From Trichobilharzia szidati (taxonomy: Eukaryota; Platyhelminthes; Trematoda; Strigeidida; Schistosomatidae): 64,000 nucleotides of DNA. Below are positions 9,855-19,446 of this stretch, one piece after another. The DNA is taken from assembly GCA_944472155.2 (NCBI GenBank), contig OX235279.1, positions 177,423,868-177,487,867 on the forward strand, written 5' to 3'. The notes under the pieces are model-generated. The model was given only the letters and a program-made list of their open reading frames with translations. It made no database searches and had not been told where the DNA came from. Numbering within the stretch: the first letter of the stretch is position 1; every line of letters starts with the position of its first letter. A program made the translations under genes and the position numbers.

Positions 9855-10306
9855 ATGCAGTTGACAGCCATCAAACGCACATTCTATGCCGCATCTCTTT
9901 CTCTCACATGCCGAATATTTTCGATCCCTGTACCTACGATTAAAGGACGAAATTCTGTGGACTCTACTTCACCTGCAGCTGCGGTGACACACACCTATAT
10001 AGGCAGAAACAAGAGAATGTTTCAATGTCGTCGAAAGGAACATGTTCTAAAATTAGGGTTATTAAAACACATAGAAAATCCCAATGCAATTATTAATCTG
10101 AATAGAAATCCAGCATCATTATCATCCATTGCAAAGCACTTATTGATGTCAGGTCACAAAGTCAACATTAATGACTGTTTCACAATTATTTTATAAAATA
10201 ACTCTAACTCAAGGTTACTGAAGGCTATGAAAGCTCTTGGGATTAATCATATACATCCTAAACAATGGGTACAAATAACAATAGACTTCAATCTTCGCCT
10301 ACCATG
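9855..10306 (+). pseudogene. PLE GIY-YIG endonuclease, type E, frameshifted
   Basis: Begins with the conserved pre-nuclease block AIKRTFYAASLSLTCRIFS. The GIY strand is split: YFTCSCGD is readable in one frame at about 9965-9995, THTYIGRNKRMFQCRRKEHV in another. The rest reads LSSIAKHLLMSGHKVNINDCF. After a stop at 10,194 the frame change continues as SNSRLLKAMKALGINHIHP to the natural end near 10,306. The final part lies in the inverted-repeat arm. Confidence 0.75.
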
Positions 10307-10499
10307 AACTGACTACTTGACCTATTTAAATATGATTGGTCATTAGTATGTACTTCTGTTCTTCATGTAACTGAGTAATTGTCATGTCCTTTATTTTATT
10401 TTATTATTGTTAACCATGTTAGCTGTAAAGTGGTTATAAAGAGACTACGAAATGAAGATATTATCTCACGAAATTTGTTTTCTAAATGCCTTATTCAAA
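10204..10499 (+). repeat. 3' end arm of PLE type E (right inverted-repeat arm)
   Basis: Sense-oriented 3' end, complement of 7773-8069. It includes the endonuclease C-terminal codons and about 190 bp of 3' non-coding DNA. Confidence 0.85.
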
Positions 10500-11964
10500 T
10501 TTATCGAAGGGACTAATTGTTTTAATTCCTTCGAAAGAATAATCGTTTTCTCGGGAGAGCAACTCTGAATCAGAGTATGTATGCCTATCAGCTCGTACGA
10601 TGTTAATATTCGCTCACGGTATGAAATGTTTTCAAGCAGGTCGAAATACTGGCACTTATCATATTTCCTAGGACGTCAAACGTCTACATAGAATATATTA
10701 CGGCATTACACAAGGTACTGCTTGTTTCAATGAAGCATCTACCTACACACACCCGCCTCCCACGTTAACAAATATCCCAAAATGAAGACTTTTTTCGATT
10801 CATAAACAGAAAGCACTCGTATAGCCTAATTAGCATAAGCTAATCCAGCTTCAATTCTGCTAAGTGCTTTTCTCCCTCCATCTCCTCCACCCTCTCTCTC
10901 AAGTTAAATAGAGCTGAAAATGGTGACCAAATCAAGTGACTTCATGACAACATACACCCAACACATCACAAGGTAAGTAAGTCTCCACCACCCCTGGTTA
11001 CAGACCTACACTAAAATACTTAATTGAATGTGTAAAACTAAACTAATTTTTTCGTTATAAAAGTAGTATTCACGTCTGTGAGCGAAGTAGATCAGTTGAC
11101 ACAAACCACCAACAGCCATATTAATTAATATTGGTAAGATTAAATTTATCTGATTTATTTCACAGTTGATTCCTTTTTTCTTTTCTCCTCTTCTCCAAAA
11201 AAGGGCCATTACAATAATTTATCTGTTTCCTGATACATAAATTGCAACAAACAAACAAAAAAACAACAAGAAAAATAATAGACCAAGGTTGAGAAATAAC
11301 TTCTAATGGCTATCTGTATAATACCCCGTACACATTCAATAAGTTTTCACGATGAGCAAAATGGCGATTTCTTTTTTTCGTTGTTGTTGTAAATCACACA
11401 GGGAAACAGAAAACACTAAAAAAATCTGTAATTCTTGTTATAGTGCATTAGACTTAACCAGAAATTTTGTCATTTTTCCTTTCAAAGGATTAAAAGGTAC
11501 AGTTGGAAAAGAAAGACGCACGCACTCACACACAAATTCACAGAAAAACAGAGAGTGAGTGAAGATAAAAATCTAAAGTGTACAATTTGGATCTCATTTA
11601 GTCAGTGACGTCTGAGTATGGGATAAAAATCGTCTAGACAGTCTCAAGCACTTTTAACAGAGTGAGTGGGAAAGCTTTTAACTGAAATTTCTCATCATTA
11701 TTATATTTTTTCTTTTCTACCCCTGTTTCTGCTAATCAAAGAATAAGTCAGCTTTTGTAGCTAGCTGTTTTAGAAAACAGAAAATCCTGTGTGTGTTTCG
11801 ATATTTAAAACACAAAAAAGGGTGTTTCGTGTGTCTTTTGATCCTGCAATGGGGATGGATATATGTGACTAATATTCAAAGGTGAAAAACATACTGATGT
11901 TTACAGGGTAGAGGAAAAATGGGTGGGTGAATGGAAAACAAGGCGATTTTGTTTTTGGATTTCA
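10500..11964. other. Unassigned DNA, possibly host; one exon-like start near 10.92 kb
   Basis: No transposon similarity recognised. At 10,919-10,971 an ATG opens a short frame (MVTKSSDFMTTYTQHIT) that runs directly into AAGGTAAGTAAG, a near-ideal splice donor at about 10,972. The upstream DNA is pyrimidine-rich. A 68-codon frame at 11,352 has no supporting feature. Support is weak throughout. Confidence 0.3.
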
Positions 11965-12500
11965 CCATGTACTGAAAACGACTGGAGAGCCATTGAAAAA
12001 CGTGGCGGGTACTTGACAGCCAGTCGTTTCGCCCTAGTCTGGGACGCTTCATCAGTAGGTACACACCTCCAGGGTTCGGACCCAGGGTCTGCCAGTTACA
12101 AGGGACCCGCTCCAATGGCAAGCCCGTGAATTTTAACTCCTGCTTATTCACGACATAGCGCGACCACTAGACATTGTCATTGGTGGCCTGTATTTTTCCT
12201 CACACTCGACTTGTTGTACTCTACTGATCACGACTGCGCACTAGAACCTTCAGCAGTATGCATCTACCACAGTGAGCTCAAACGCAGGACCCTCTCGTCA
12301 CAAGACTAGCGAGCTCGTACACCATTCAGTCACTGGGACCCAATCCAATGGCCAGTGCATGAATTATAACTTCTGCCAATTCACGACATAGTGTGACCAC
12401 TAGCCAATGTCTTCGGCGAGTATTCGTCCTCACACCCAACCTGCTGCACCCTACTGGTCACGATTTCCCACTAGAACCCCAGGTAACTACTTGCCTGAAT
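11965..12500 (-). mobile_element. Smα-like hammerhead SINE (family a), compound minus-strand copy
   Basis: Contains the family's hammerhead remnant (about 12,010-12,070; minus-strand core ACTGATGAAG and GGGCGAAAC), the tRNA-like box B (GGTCCGAACCC on minus) and the tRNA-unrelated segment (TTCACGACATAG, GACCACTAG) twice, at 12,148-12,180 and 12,382-12,410. A second partial head occurs at 12,245-12,340. Two copies are therefore joined, or one is internally duplicated. A parallel copy is at 50.4-50.8 kb. Confidence 0.75.
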
Positions 12501-12604
12501 AGCGCCAGTCGCAAGTGAACATCTCATTGATATTCAGTTTATTATTATTTTAACTATCTTACTATTTATTCTTCCTACTTCGCCTAAAATTAGTCTCTTT
12601 TTTA

Positions 12605-12775
12605 TTCCTTTACGTTCCTAGTGTAACACAGCGCTTCGAGCTAGAGGCTTGAAGTTTCGGTAGCAGTGGTGTTTATTTTTACGGGATGGGGTTGCTAACC
12701 TCATACCCAACCTTCCCTCTCTACCAGTCTTTTTACTGGCTTATTGAGGTAAAGGAGTGCGTCGGTGGCCGGGGC
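12605..12775 (-). mobile_element. tRNA-SINE family d, minus copy, head missing
   Basis: The 3' tail and body match the copy at 25.6 kb (GAGTGCGTCGGTGGCCGGG near the head, TTGAAGTTTCGGTAGCAGTG in the body). The tRNA-like head is cut off after the GGCCGGGG segment at about 12,775. The tail, read on minus, contains ACACTAGGAACGTAAAGGAA, which resembles the RTE LINE 3' end. Confidence 0.8.
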
Positions 12776-12794
12776 AGGTGCTTGCTCACTGCTA

Positions 12795-12905
12795 AGTAGT
12801 CCCAAACTAGAAAAAACAGCTGTTCAAAACTCTCAGGTTTTCCAATCATTCTGTAACCGATATCAGCTCATGATGTAATCCTTTAACCAATCAAATTGCT
12901 GCGAA
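12795..12905 (+). mobile_element. Smα-like SINE (family a), plus-strand 3' piece
   Basis: Reads AGTCCCAAACTAG, AACAGCTGTTCAAAACTC, GGTTTTCCAATCATTCTGTA and CAGCTCATGATGTAATCC, matching family a from hammerhead stem II to the 3' end. Box 2 (GGACGAAAC) is degraded, so the ribozyme is broken. Confidence 0.7.
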
Positions 12906-13177
12906 CCAACACTTGGATATTTTTGATAACGTTTTGGCCTATTTAGTGCTAATAGTTATGCTTATGTTTCACTGAAAACAAGGATAAGTGAAGATGATGG
13001 CCCCAAGAGACACTAAACTATTATCTTTAAATGACACAATCAAAGAGGTAGAATTCTGCCAAACAATGTTGGTGAAAGTTGAATGATTTATCCATTCAAA
13101 CTGGTCTCCATTTCGTGGGAGAAAACAATGGTGACCATTGAAATAATAGAGAAGATTTGTAGCTCAGGTGGCTGATT
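12906..13177. other. Unassigned spacer
   Basis: No ORF or recognised repeat. Confidence 0.3.
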
Positions 13178-13377
13178 TGGAATTAGTAGTGTTATCTGAG
13201 CTGGTCGGTTTAGTTATGGAGCTTTCGTCGTCCTTCTGGACAACATCCCCTTCCAGCGCATATTTAGCATAAAGTGAAATGATTTAAATTTTTCCATGAG
13301 TTATAGAATTGCGTCTCCTGGTAACCATGTTTACATCTGTATTGATCATTTTCTATTGACTTGGATTTTAAACTTTC
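13178..13377 (-). repeat. Inverted copy of type I PLE 3' end
   Basis: Complement of 14,030-14,237 with substitutions: CGTCGTCCTTCTGGACAACA here against TGTTGTCCAGAAGGACGACG there. It includes the hammerhead-like hairpin. Confidence 0.85.
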
Positions 13378-13753
13378 TTCACACATTGTGCAGACATTGT
13401 TTGAAAGAGTTCAAACACATTGTAGCACTCCAGAGTTGAAAACAATGGAAGAAAAGTACCTACAAACAGTCTTCAAAAAGAATGGTTATCCACAAAATTT
13501 CATCAAAAAGTGTTTAAAGTCGAATCGAAACACCAACAAGAAACCATCATCAAAGACCACAAGAAAATTCATTCTACCATACATGAGAAATATATCTGAA
13601 ATAACAGCTAGAATACTGAAACCGTTTGATATAGATATAGCACACAAGCCAGTCAAATCGCTCAATTCGATATTATGGAAAGCGAAAGATCGAACAGAAA
13701 AAGAAGACAAAGTTAATACCATTTACAAAATAAATTGCATGTATGAACTGTAA
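13361..13753 (+). pseudogene. PLE connector region before GIY-YIG (type I)
   Basis: 130 residues: LFERVQTHCSTPELKTMEEKYL, FKKNGYPQNFIKKCLKS, a lysine-rich linker, FILPYMRNISEITARILKPFDIDIAHKP and NTIYKINC. The first residues (MDFKLS) are read from the inverted 3' arm and are not original. A frameshift at about 13,742 separates it from YIGQSGCPLRIRIQEHKSAVKRHD, which follows at 13,762. A stop also occurs near 13,887. It is nearly identical to the 39.6 kb copy. Confidence 0.8.
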
Positions 13754-14147
13754 CAGATAATACATTGGTCAAAGTGGGTGTCCCCTTCGAATCAGAATCC
13801 AGGAACACAAATCAGCCGTGAAAAGACACGATATGTATTCTTTAATACCAATGGAAATAGACAATTATGGTCATCAATTTGATTGAGATAATGTCAAAAT
13901 CTTAGACAGAGGAAACACTAGAAGTACCAGGGAATTCCTAGAAGCCTGGTACTCAAACGGAAATGCAATTAACAAACAAGTTAATATAGACGAAATATAC
14001 CAACTAATAAAAAGTAAATCAGGTGACCGGAAAGTTTAAAATCCAAGTCAATAGAAAATGGTCAATACATATGTAAAGATGGTTACCGGGAGACGCAGTT
14101 ATATCACTCAGGGAAAAAAATTAAGTCAGTTCACTTTATGCTAAATA

Positions 14148-14196
14148 TTGCGCTGAAAGGGGGTGTTGTCCAGAAGGACGACGAAAGCTCCTCCGT
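14148..14196 (+). ncRNA. Degenerate hammerhead-like motif in PLE type I 3' end
   Basis: Stem I TTGCG/CGTAA flanks CTGA, a 7-bp stem II (GTTGTCC/GGACGAC, loop AGAA), GAAA, mini stem III AG/CT and C. The first core box is CTGAAAGGGGGT rather than CTGANGA, so extra bases sit before stem II and catalysis is doubtful. The same motif is at 40.3 kb. Confidence 0.45.
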
Positions 14197-14317
14197 AACT
14201 AAACCAACCAACTCAGAGAACACTATTAATTGTAAATGGTGACCATTGCTTTATTGTATGCTGGTTGGTGGATAACGATCAGAAGTATAATTGTACACCT
14301 TATTAATGTGCATTCAC

Positions 14318-14595
14318 AGACATTTGTAAAAATTATATATTTTTAAAATCTCATCAAAATTGAAATGAGTAATTCAAAAGTTTCGTTCGGGAAACTGTTC
14401 CAAACTTCTTCAGGGAAATTAATCGGAATTAAAATAACAATGGTTTATGTACGAAAAGGATACCTCTTATTTTTTCAAAACTTTGCCTAATCATATGAGT
14501 CATAAAAATGCCATCAAAATATAATAAACAAACAAAACTGCATTAACTGTGATCAAAATTTACCCTCAGACTTACACATATTGTTTTCAAAAATT
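14318..14595 (+). repeat. Repeat X, first part
   Basis: About 270 bp of non-coding repeat also present at 62,190-62,450 (shared TTCTTCAGGGAAATTAATCG and ACAAACAAA..TG, then TGTGATCAAAATTTA). It continues after a SINE at 14,832-14,945. A short related piece lies near 23,165-23,215. On the minus strand, 14,379-14,416 has CTGAAGA, a 6-bp stem (GTTTGG/CCGAAC) and GAAAC, a hammerhead-like core without a clear stem III or cleavage site. Confidence 0.6.
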
Positions 14596-14619
14596 CTTTT
14601 TGATAGAGACCACAGATTG

Positions 14620-14831
14620 ATGTTAGTTAGAGAACCACTGAAAACCAGGGAGTACTGGACAGCTGTTTCACCCTAGTTTGAAACTCGCTGACAGTATGCA
14701 CCCACTAGATGCCGAACCCAGGACCTTTCAGTTACAAGTCAAGCTCGTATACCGTTCAGCCACTGGGACCTCACTCATCGTCTCATGAATTCTAACTTCT
14801 ACCGATTCGTGATCTCAACGCGATCACTAAA
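14620..14831 (-). mobile_element. Smα-like hammerhead SINE (family a), minus copy inside repeat X
   Basis: Reads from the 3' end (GTTAGAGAACCACTGAAAAC) through a hammerhead remnant (14,650-14,700, GAGTACTGGACAGCTGTTTC) and tRNA-like head (box B complement GAACCCAGGACC) to TCTAACTTCTACCGATTCG. The first core box is degraded on the minus strand (CAGCGAG), so self-cleavage is unlikely. It interrupts repeat X, whose other copy at 62.4 kb is continuous here. Confidence 0.75.
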
Positions 14832-14960
14832 TATTAGTCTACTTTTGTTAAACACTATAAGAACCGTGTGTACTTTTCCATCAGAATTTTAGTGATTACA
14901 TTCGACTAAAGTTCATGGTCGTAGATAACTAATTAAGAAAATATAAATATTGATATCAAA

Positions 14961-15300
14961 TGGCCAGAAAGAATAAGCAACAAGGGACTATGGGAACAAA
15001 CCAACCAAGAGCCGATCGCTCAACAAATATGTAGGAGAAAGTGGAGATGGATTAATCACGCATACATTGAGGGGGCCATCGAACGACATCGCACGCTAGG
15101 CCCTCGATTGCAATCGAAATGAGAAGCGACGAGTGGGTCGTCCTAGGGTGACAAGGAGGAGATCGTGTGAGGAAGAGGTGAGAGAGATTGGCCAATCGTA
15201 GACCCAGCTGAAGGGGACGGCAGAAAACAGAACAAGGTGGGGATGTGTTGTTGAAGCTCTATGTTCCACTCGGAATGCAAGGGAATAATAATAATGTAAT
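14961..15300 (+). mobile_element. RTE LINE 3' end
   Basis: Covers the C-terminal part (TGGGAACAAACCAACCAAGA, RRKWRW-like codons, then the GTTGAAGCTCTATGTTCCAC tail) and ends in AATAATAATAATG. It is 5'-truncated immediately after repeat X. Frames are broken. Confidence 0.8.
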
Positions 15301-15639
15301 ATAATATATTTATATGCGGCATACGATGGTGTGTGTGTGTGCATGTGTGTATGCGGTAACAATTTTAAATCATTTGTTGGCCTCTACATAATACTTTGCA
15401 TACATTAACCTGTAATCTTGTCTCGTAATCTGTGAAGGGAATAGACAATCGTATTACCCCTGCGTATTATGATATCCCACGTTGGATACTGTGCTTAGCA
15501 TTCCGTGTGTTAGACATAGTCTTCTGAAATTAGCGATAGGTTCAGGGTCTTTGCTATCTGGACATTTGAAAACTGTTTTTCGCATCTGAAGGAAAAATAT
15601 ACCGTAGCAATGAAGGAATAACTATGAGATCGTCTAGCT
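15301..15639. other. Unassigned spacer with a TG run
   Basis: A short (TG)n-rich microsatellite lies at about 15,329-15,350. Nothing else is supported. Confidence 0.35.
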
Positions 15640-16760
15640 CATCAATAATAGGTGACATATAGATTTTCTGAAGGAAAGTGCATCACTAAAATGTTGATGG
15701 AGATATGTAGGTGACACACTGGTACTAGGGGAAAAAAGATGATAGTGGGAAACTTTTCTCACACATAAACAGTCGTGTACACTCATTAAATTTCACTGTG
15801 GAAATAAAGAATAAAATTGGGAAGCGACCTATGCTAGACTGCAAAGTACAAGGAATAACATATGGCAGGATAAAGACGACAATATACAGGAAAACAAGAC
15901 ATTTTAGGCGATTCCTTGATTACCGCTTAGCTCCTATACTCAGGGGGATAAGAGGGTTAGTACAAAGTCTTGCAGACAGAACAAGTAGACCAAAGAAAAG
16001 AAATGCTACTAGAAAACAATTACCCGGTCGATGGGTCGGTTTTCGACATAGAACTTTCCACATATGTGCGGCAGTCCAAGTCACCACACTCCATGTAGCA
16101 CACAAAGGAAGAGAAGAAAGTAGGAGAAATGCATAATATAGACAGTAAACACAGGTGTGAGACAAAGGAATAGTAATGTCGAAGAAGCATATAGTTTCAT
16201 TGGAAATTATGAGTCACAAGGAGTGGATGCATCTGCGCCAGAAGAATCTAACAGAGACAGTACAAAGAAGAGAAGGAAGCAAGTGAGTAGACAGAACAAC
16301 AAGAAAGAGGATTACGAAAAACGGTCACATTACCCTGCAAAAACAGTGTGTCAGAGGCAATTCAAAGAAACTTCAAGAATATTGGGATTCTAACCACGTT
16401 TAAGTCACCGAATCTAATGAGAAATAAAATTAATCAATTAAAAGGAACCAGTGAAAATGATGGACAAAAGTAATGTTATTTATAAGATATCTTACGGTGA
16501 GTATCCGACTAAATATGTGGGTTAAAGCTCTAAATCATTCTAGATAAGCGCAAACAAAAATAAACGTTAAACTAAATGCCATCCCAGAGGAACACAAGCG
16601 TACAGCCATTTAAGAAAAATTCCTGCATAGCTGTAAATGCATCACAACATTTAATTCAGGACAAAATTTGTATTCTGAAATCTAATAAGAACGAATGGAA
16701 AAGAAGACTAATAGCTGAATCGGAAGGTCACACCGAATACGTGTAACAAGGGTAACTTAG
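15640..16760 (+). mobile_element. PLE fragment interrupted by a LINE 3' end
   Basis: 15,690-15,720 encodes WRYVGDTLVLG (motif C, Asp to Gly). 15,798-15,940 encodes VEIKNKIGKRPMLDCKV, then TTIYRKTRHFRRFLDYR. 15,950-16,015 encodes RGLVQSLADRTSRP-like codons. A 226-bp foreign segment intervenes (16,018-16,243). The PLE resumes with KKRRKQVSRQ, SEAIQRNFKNIGI at about 16,350 and the endonuclease start SNVIYKISYGEYPTKYVG at 16,470-16,525. Many stops. Confidence 0.75.
16018..16243 (-). mobile_element. LINE type N1 3' end fragment (inside a PLE)
   Basis: Complement of the 3' non-coding end of the LINE at 48.6-49.9 kb. Shared blocks include GGTTTTCGACATAGAACTTT, CACATATGTGCGGCAGT and GTGGATGCATCTGCGCCA. 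Both sides are one PLE, so this is either a severely 5'-truncated insertion or recombination. No target-site duplication was seen. Confidence 0.75.
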
Positions 16761-17044
16761 TACAACTGTCAACAGCTTGGAACAGAATGCTGGATGCACA
16801 AAAATGAACACAAACAGAATCGACCTATCTATATGTGATTGCAAGTGTGTGAATTAGAAAAACAGTTTTGACAGCTGGTGTGATCAAAATAAAAAAACAT
16901 GCATCATTATGTGTAAACAACTATTGAAATACAAATATAATTATTTTCATATATATTCCACAATGCGCAGTTGTTGAATAAATAACGTAAATCCCTCGTG
17001 TGCATTAATTCATCTATATTTTAACATATAGAAAATATGAAAAT
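16761..17044. other. Unassigned spacer
   Basis: AT-rich, no ORF. It may include decayed 3' DNA of the preceding PLE. Confidence 0.3.
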
Positions 17045-18011
17045 TCCCATTCAGTCATAGAAAAGAAAAGGCGTTCAGCAAAGAGTTACTCTTTTCATCA
17101 AGCTGAACAAACCGCAAATTTATAGTAATTTTTCTTGGCAACAAAAGGAATATTTCCAAAGGTGTGTAAATGCAATTGTTAATTTTTGACAACAAATTAC
17201 GTAATTAAGAAGGCGTTAATCGGTTAGAAACTAAAATAAAGTTACAAAAGTAGGTTGGGTGACGTAATCCAATTGATAGGGTTCAATGAAAAATGAATGA
17301 GAGTCAAGTTAATAAGCTGAGTAGAATTCACTTAAAAATAATCGAAAATGGAGTTAGCAACAGTCGTCATGAGGGTAGAGATTTAATAGAGGGTGGGGTA
17401 GAAAATAATGCAATTAAGAAACAGACAAACAAAGAAGAAAGAGGTAAGACAAAATTACGTGTTTGGTTCTAAGATAGATCAGGACCATTGTAGATTTAGT
17501 GACTGAACAAACTTCTTTTGTATGCAGAGTTCAGGATACAATATGTGAATTGTCATTGCTTCTGCAGTTTGAAGAAGTTTAATCCGTACTCTTTTGGCAA
17601 GATTCCCACGTATTGTGTAGATAACTGAGAAGTTGTTTTGTGGGTTTGCTTGGTGTCCGGATTCGATCAAGTGTTCTAGGATAGAGCTGTGGTGGGGGGA
17701 TCTTCTTTCTCCTTTATAAAACCATGAAGGTAAGTGTTCGCTGATTCGTTTGGATAGCAAACGCTAGGTACGGCCAACATACCTAGCTCTACATGAGCAG
17801 GTGAATTGGTAGATGAACATTGATGAGGCCCCCAGTGGAAACTTATCCTTCACGTTCGTGCGAATCATTGGTTTCGTAGAGAAAGTTAGTCTGAGTTCAG
17901 CTGCGAAGAAGGTTTTCTTCAGTGAACGGCACAGGCGGTTTGTACAGCTTGAGAATGATATCGCCGAAAAGAGTAACTCTTTGCTGAACGCCTTTTCTTT
18001 TCTATATAGAA
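17045..18011 (-). mobile_element. PLE (type F) endonuclease end with inverted terminal block
   Basis: Minus-strand coding 17,940-17,479: CRSLKKTFFAAELRLTFSTKP, FIYQFTCSCRARYVGRT, stop, LLSKRISEHLPSWFYKGERR, LEHLIESGHQ, FSVIYTIRGNLAKRVRIKLLQTAEA and LCIQKKFVQSLNLQWS. The 3' terminal hairpin block is at 17,070-17,122 (GGCGTTCAGCAAAGAGTTAC). An inverse copy of this block sits at 17,948-18,011, fused directly to the truncated 5' coding edge. A single stop (17,764) lies in the GIY-YIG domain. Confidence 0.8.
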
Positions 18012-18018
18012 AATACAC
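17479..18018 (-). pseudogene. PLE GIY-YIG endonuclease, type F, one internal stop
   Basis: Two abutting frames (18,018-17,764 and 17,760-17,479) in register form one domain: pre-nuclease block, GIY strand FIYQFTCSCRARYVGR, helix SKRISEHLPSWFYKGE, and the C-terminal LCIQKKFVQ tail. A TAG-type stop falls right after YVGRT. The N-terminal 25 residues come from the inverted terminal DNA and are not original. Confidence 0.75.
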
Positions 18019-18019
18019 T

Positions 18020-18325
18020 GACAGTGTGGCATCTGTTACATCCTTTGATATAGTCTACAGTCTGCCGAAAGAGACATGAGTGCATTGCTTCATATAGCTG
18101 AGACCTTGACAGAACGTAACATAACAAAACAATTTGTACGATATAAGGATAAAACTTAGACACTGTGGTAGCGTATAACTCCATAGTGGATACAATTTAT
18201 TTTAATAAAGTCATACCAAGGTGATATAGTATGATAATGAGTAATAAATTGTGCTCGAAACGTGGCCATATCAGTAAATATCACTGTATAATGCCTTGTG
18301 ACCTTATCAGAATGGAATTTGAACA
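18020..18325. mobile_element. Remnants of type A PLE ends in inverse orientation
   Basis: 18,158-18,215 (minus) matches the outer end of type A PLE (TAACTCCATAGTGGATACAA versus TTCCATTATGGGTAAATTTT at 56.6 kb). 18,228-18,325 (plus) matches the neighbouring terminal DNA (AATAAATTGTGCTCGAAACG). The upstream 18,020-18,090 has VTSFDIV-like codons that may be RT motif A. The unit is small and rearranged. Confidence 0.55.
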
Positions 18326-18329
18326 AAGC

Positions 18330-18853
18330 AAGAACAGAAATTGCACCAGGATAATATGAGCTCGTCTTTTATTATTTCGAGGATTCTTCCCAACTGGTTA
18401 CAACCTGAACGATACAAATACATGAATTAAATTAAAGATTTGAACATACTTTTCCACGATCACAAGGAGTAATTGGTAGGAAGTAAAAGTAACATTAGTC
18501 CGGAATGATTTAACCAATTAAGAGTTACAAACACTGACTATTTATAGAGTAATTAGACAGTTAGGCTTGGAAACAAAAACAGAGTTGCGTATATGTGTAG
18601 AAACAAGGTTTAGCTAGAAAGAGCATAACAAAAAAGTAGATTACGTAACTAAATAAAATGTTTCATCTAACAGCCAATAGAAAAAAAGGAAGAGAAAAGA
18701 ACAAGATAGGGTGAGTCATGTTTAGATGAGAGAGTAGAGTCTTCTAAACAAGAAAAAGGGCGACTCATAAAAGTTGTAAATTTTTCGTTATCACCAGGGC
18801 AGTGCAAGATTCACCACTGTCTCTTTCTGCGTACATAGATTTGAAATAAGAAC
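18330..18853 (-). mobile_element. PLE type B, downstream part (split by nested PLE)
   Basis: At 18,848-18,797 the minus strand encodes NLCTQKETVVNLALPW and a stop, the missing C-terminus of the type B endonuclease whose main part ends at about 20,738. The remainder, to about 18,330, is presumed 3' non-coding DNA. Confidence 0.65.
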
Positions 18854-18994
18854 AAATTAGTTCAGCGAAGAGTCTCTTTTCGGCGAATTCATTCACTTAG
18901 CTGTACAGTCGCAAATATATATACAATTATTTTGTGTGTGTGTACGTTAGGTTTGTCAAAATCAAAATAACAGTTAGTGTGGGTTGTTGATTAT

Positions 18995-19273
18995 ATCATC
19001 AAAATAATGAAGAAGTTAAAATGTGTGATTAATACTCAAAGTTGTAACTAAGTGGGGTGAAGATTGGTAAGATGTGAGTAGAGTTACATCATCAAAATAA
19101 TGAAGAAGTTAAAATGTGTGATTAATACTCAAAGTTGTAACTAAGTGGGGTGAAGATTGGTAAGATGTGAGTAGAGTTACATCATCAAAATAATGAAGAA
19201 GTTAAAATGTGTGATTAATACTCAAAGTTGTAACTAAGTGGGGTGAAGACTGGTAAGATGTGAGTAGGGTTAC
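18995..19273. repeat. Three tandem 93-bp units in a PLE 3' region
   Basis: Unit starts ATCATCAAAATAATGAAGAA and recurs at 18,995, 19,088 and 19,181. The first two are almost identical. The third diverges at its end (GACTGG, then GGGTTACG). It lies between the endonuclease stop and the terminal hairpin of the nested PLE. Confidence 0.9.
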
Positions 19274-19446
19274 GTAATATGGACATGTTTAGAAGGATTA
19301 GATGCTAGTGAAGGAGTTTGGAGACAATTATGAAAATAAACTAGATAATAGGTGAAAAGATTGAATGGGTTAGTTACTAAAAATTGTCATACGAAAATTG
19401 CAAAAAAAATTTGATAACAAAATGTTGATGACAAATAAACTTGGAA

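Larger units (their letters stand above)
7773..10499 (+). mobile_element. Near-complete PLE (type E) framed by inverted copies of its 3' end
   Basis: Central plus-strand coding region 8038-10306 (N-terminal domain, RT, GIY-YIG). The right end (10,204-10,499) is repeated in inverse orientation at the left (7773-8069): about 297 bp with few differences, for example GTTTAGGATGTATATGATTA at 8010 against its complement at 10,240-10,265. The repeated segment includes the last endonuclease codons and the 3' non-coding region. Several stops and frameshifts (8872, about 9040, 9559, about 9960) break the frame. Confidence 0.88.
13178..14237 (+). mobile_element. PLE (type I) fragment with inverted copy of its 3' end upstream
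   Basis: 13,380-14,030 encodes the RT-endonuclease connector and GIY-YIG. 14,030-14,237 is the 3' non-coding end. The same 3' end occurs in inverse orientation at 13,178-13,377, joined directly to the truncated coding region. The copy at 39.2-40.4 kb has the same coding and 3' sequence but no inverted arm, so the inversion is specific to this insertion. Confidence 0.85.

Noticed and set aside
11352..11558. 68-codon frame with Cys-rich start (SFFRCCCKSH)
   Set aside because: No splice, promoter or family evidence. Length and composition are within chance for this DNA.
18995..19273. CRISPR-like array
   Set aside because: Units are contiguous 93-bp tandem copies without unique spacers, inside a eukaryotic retroelement.
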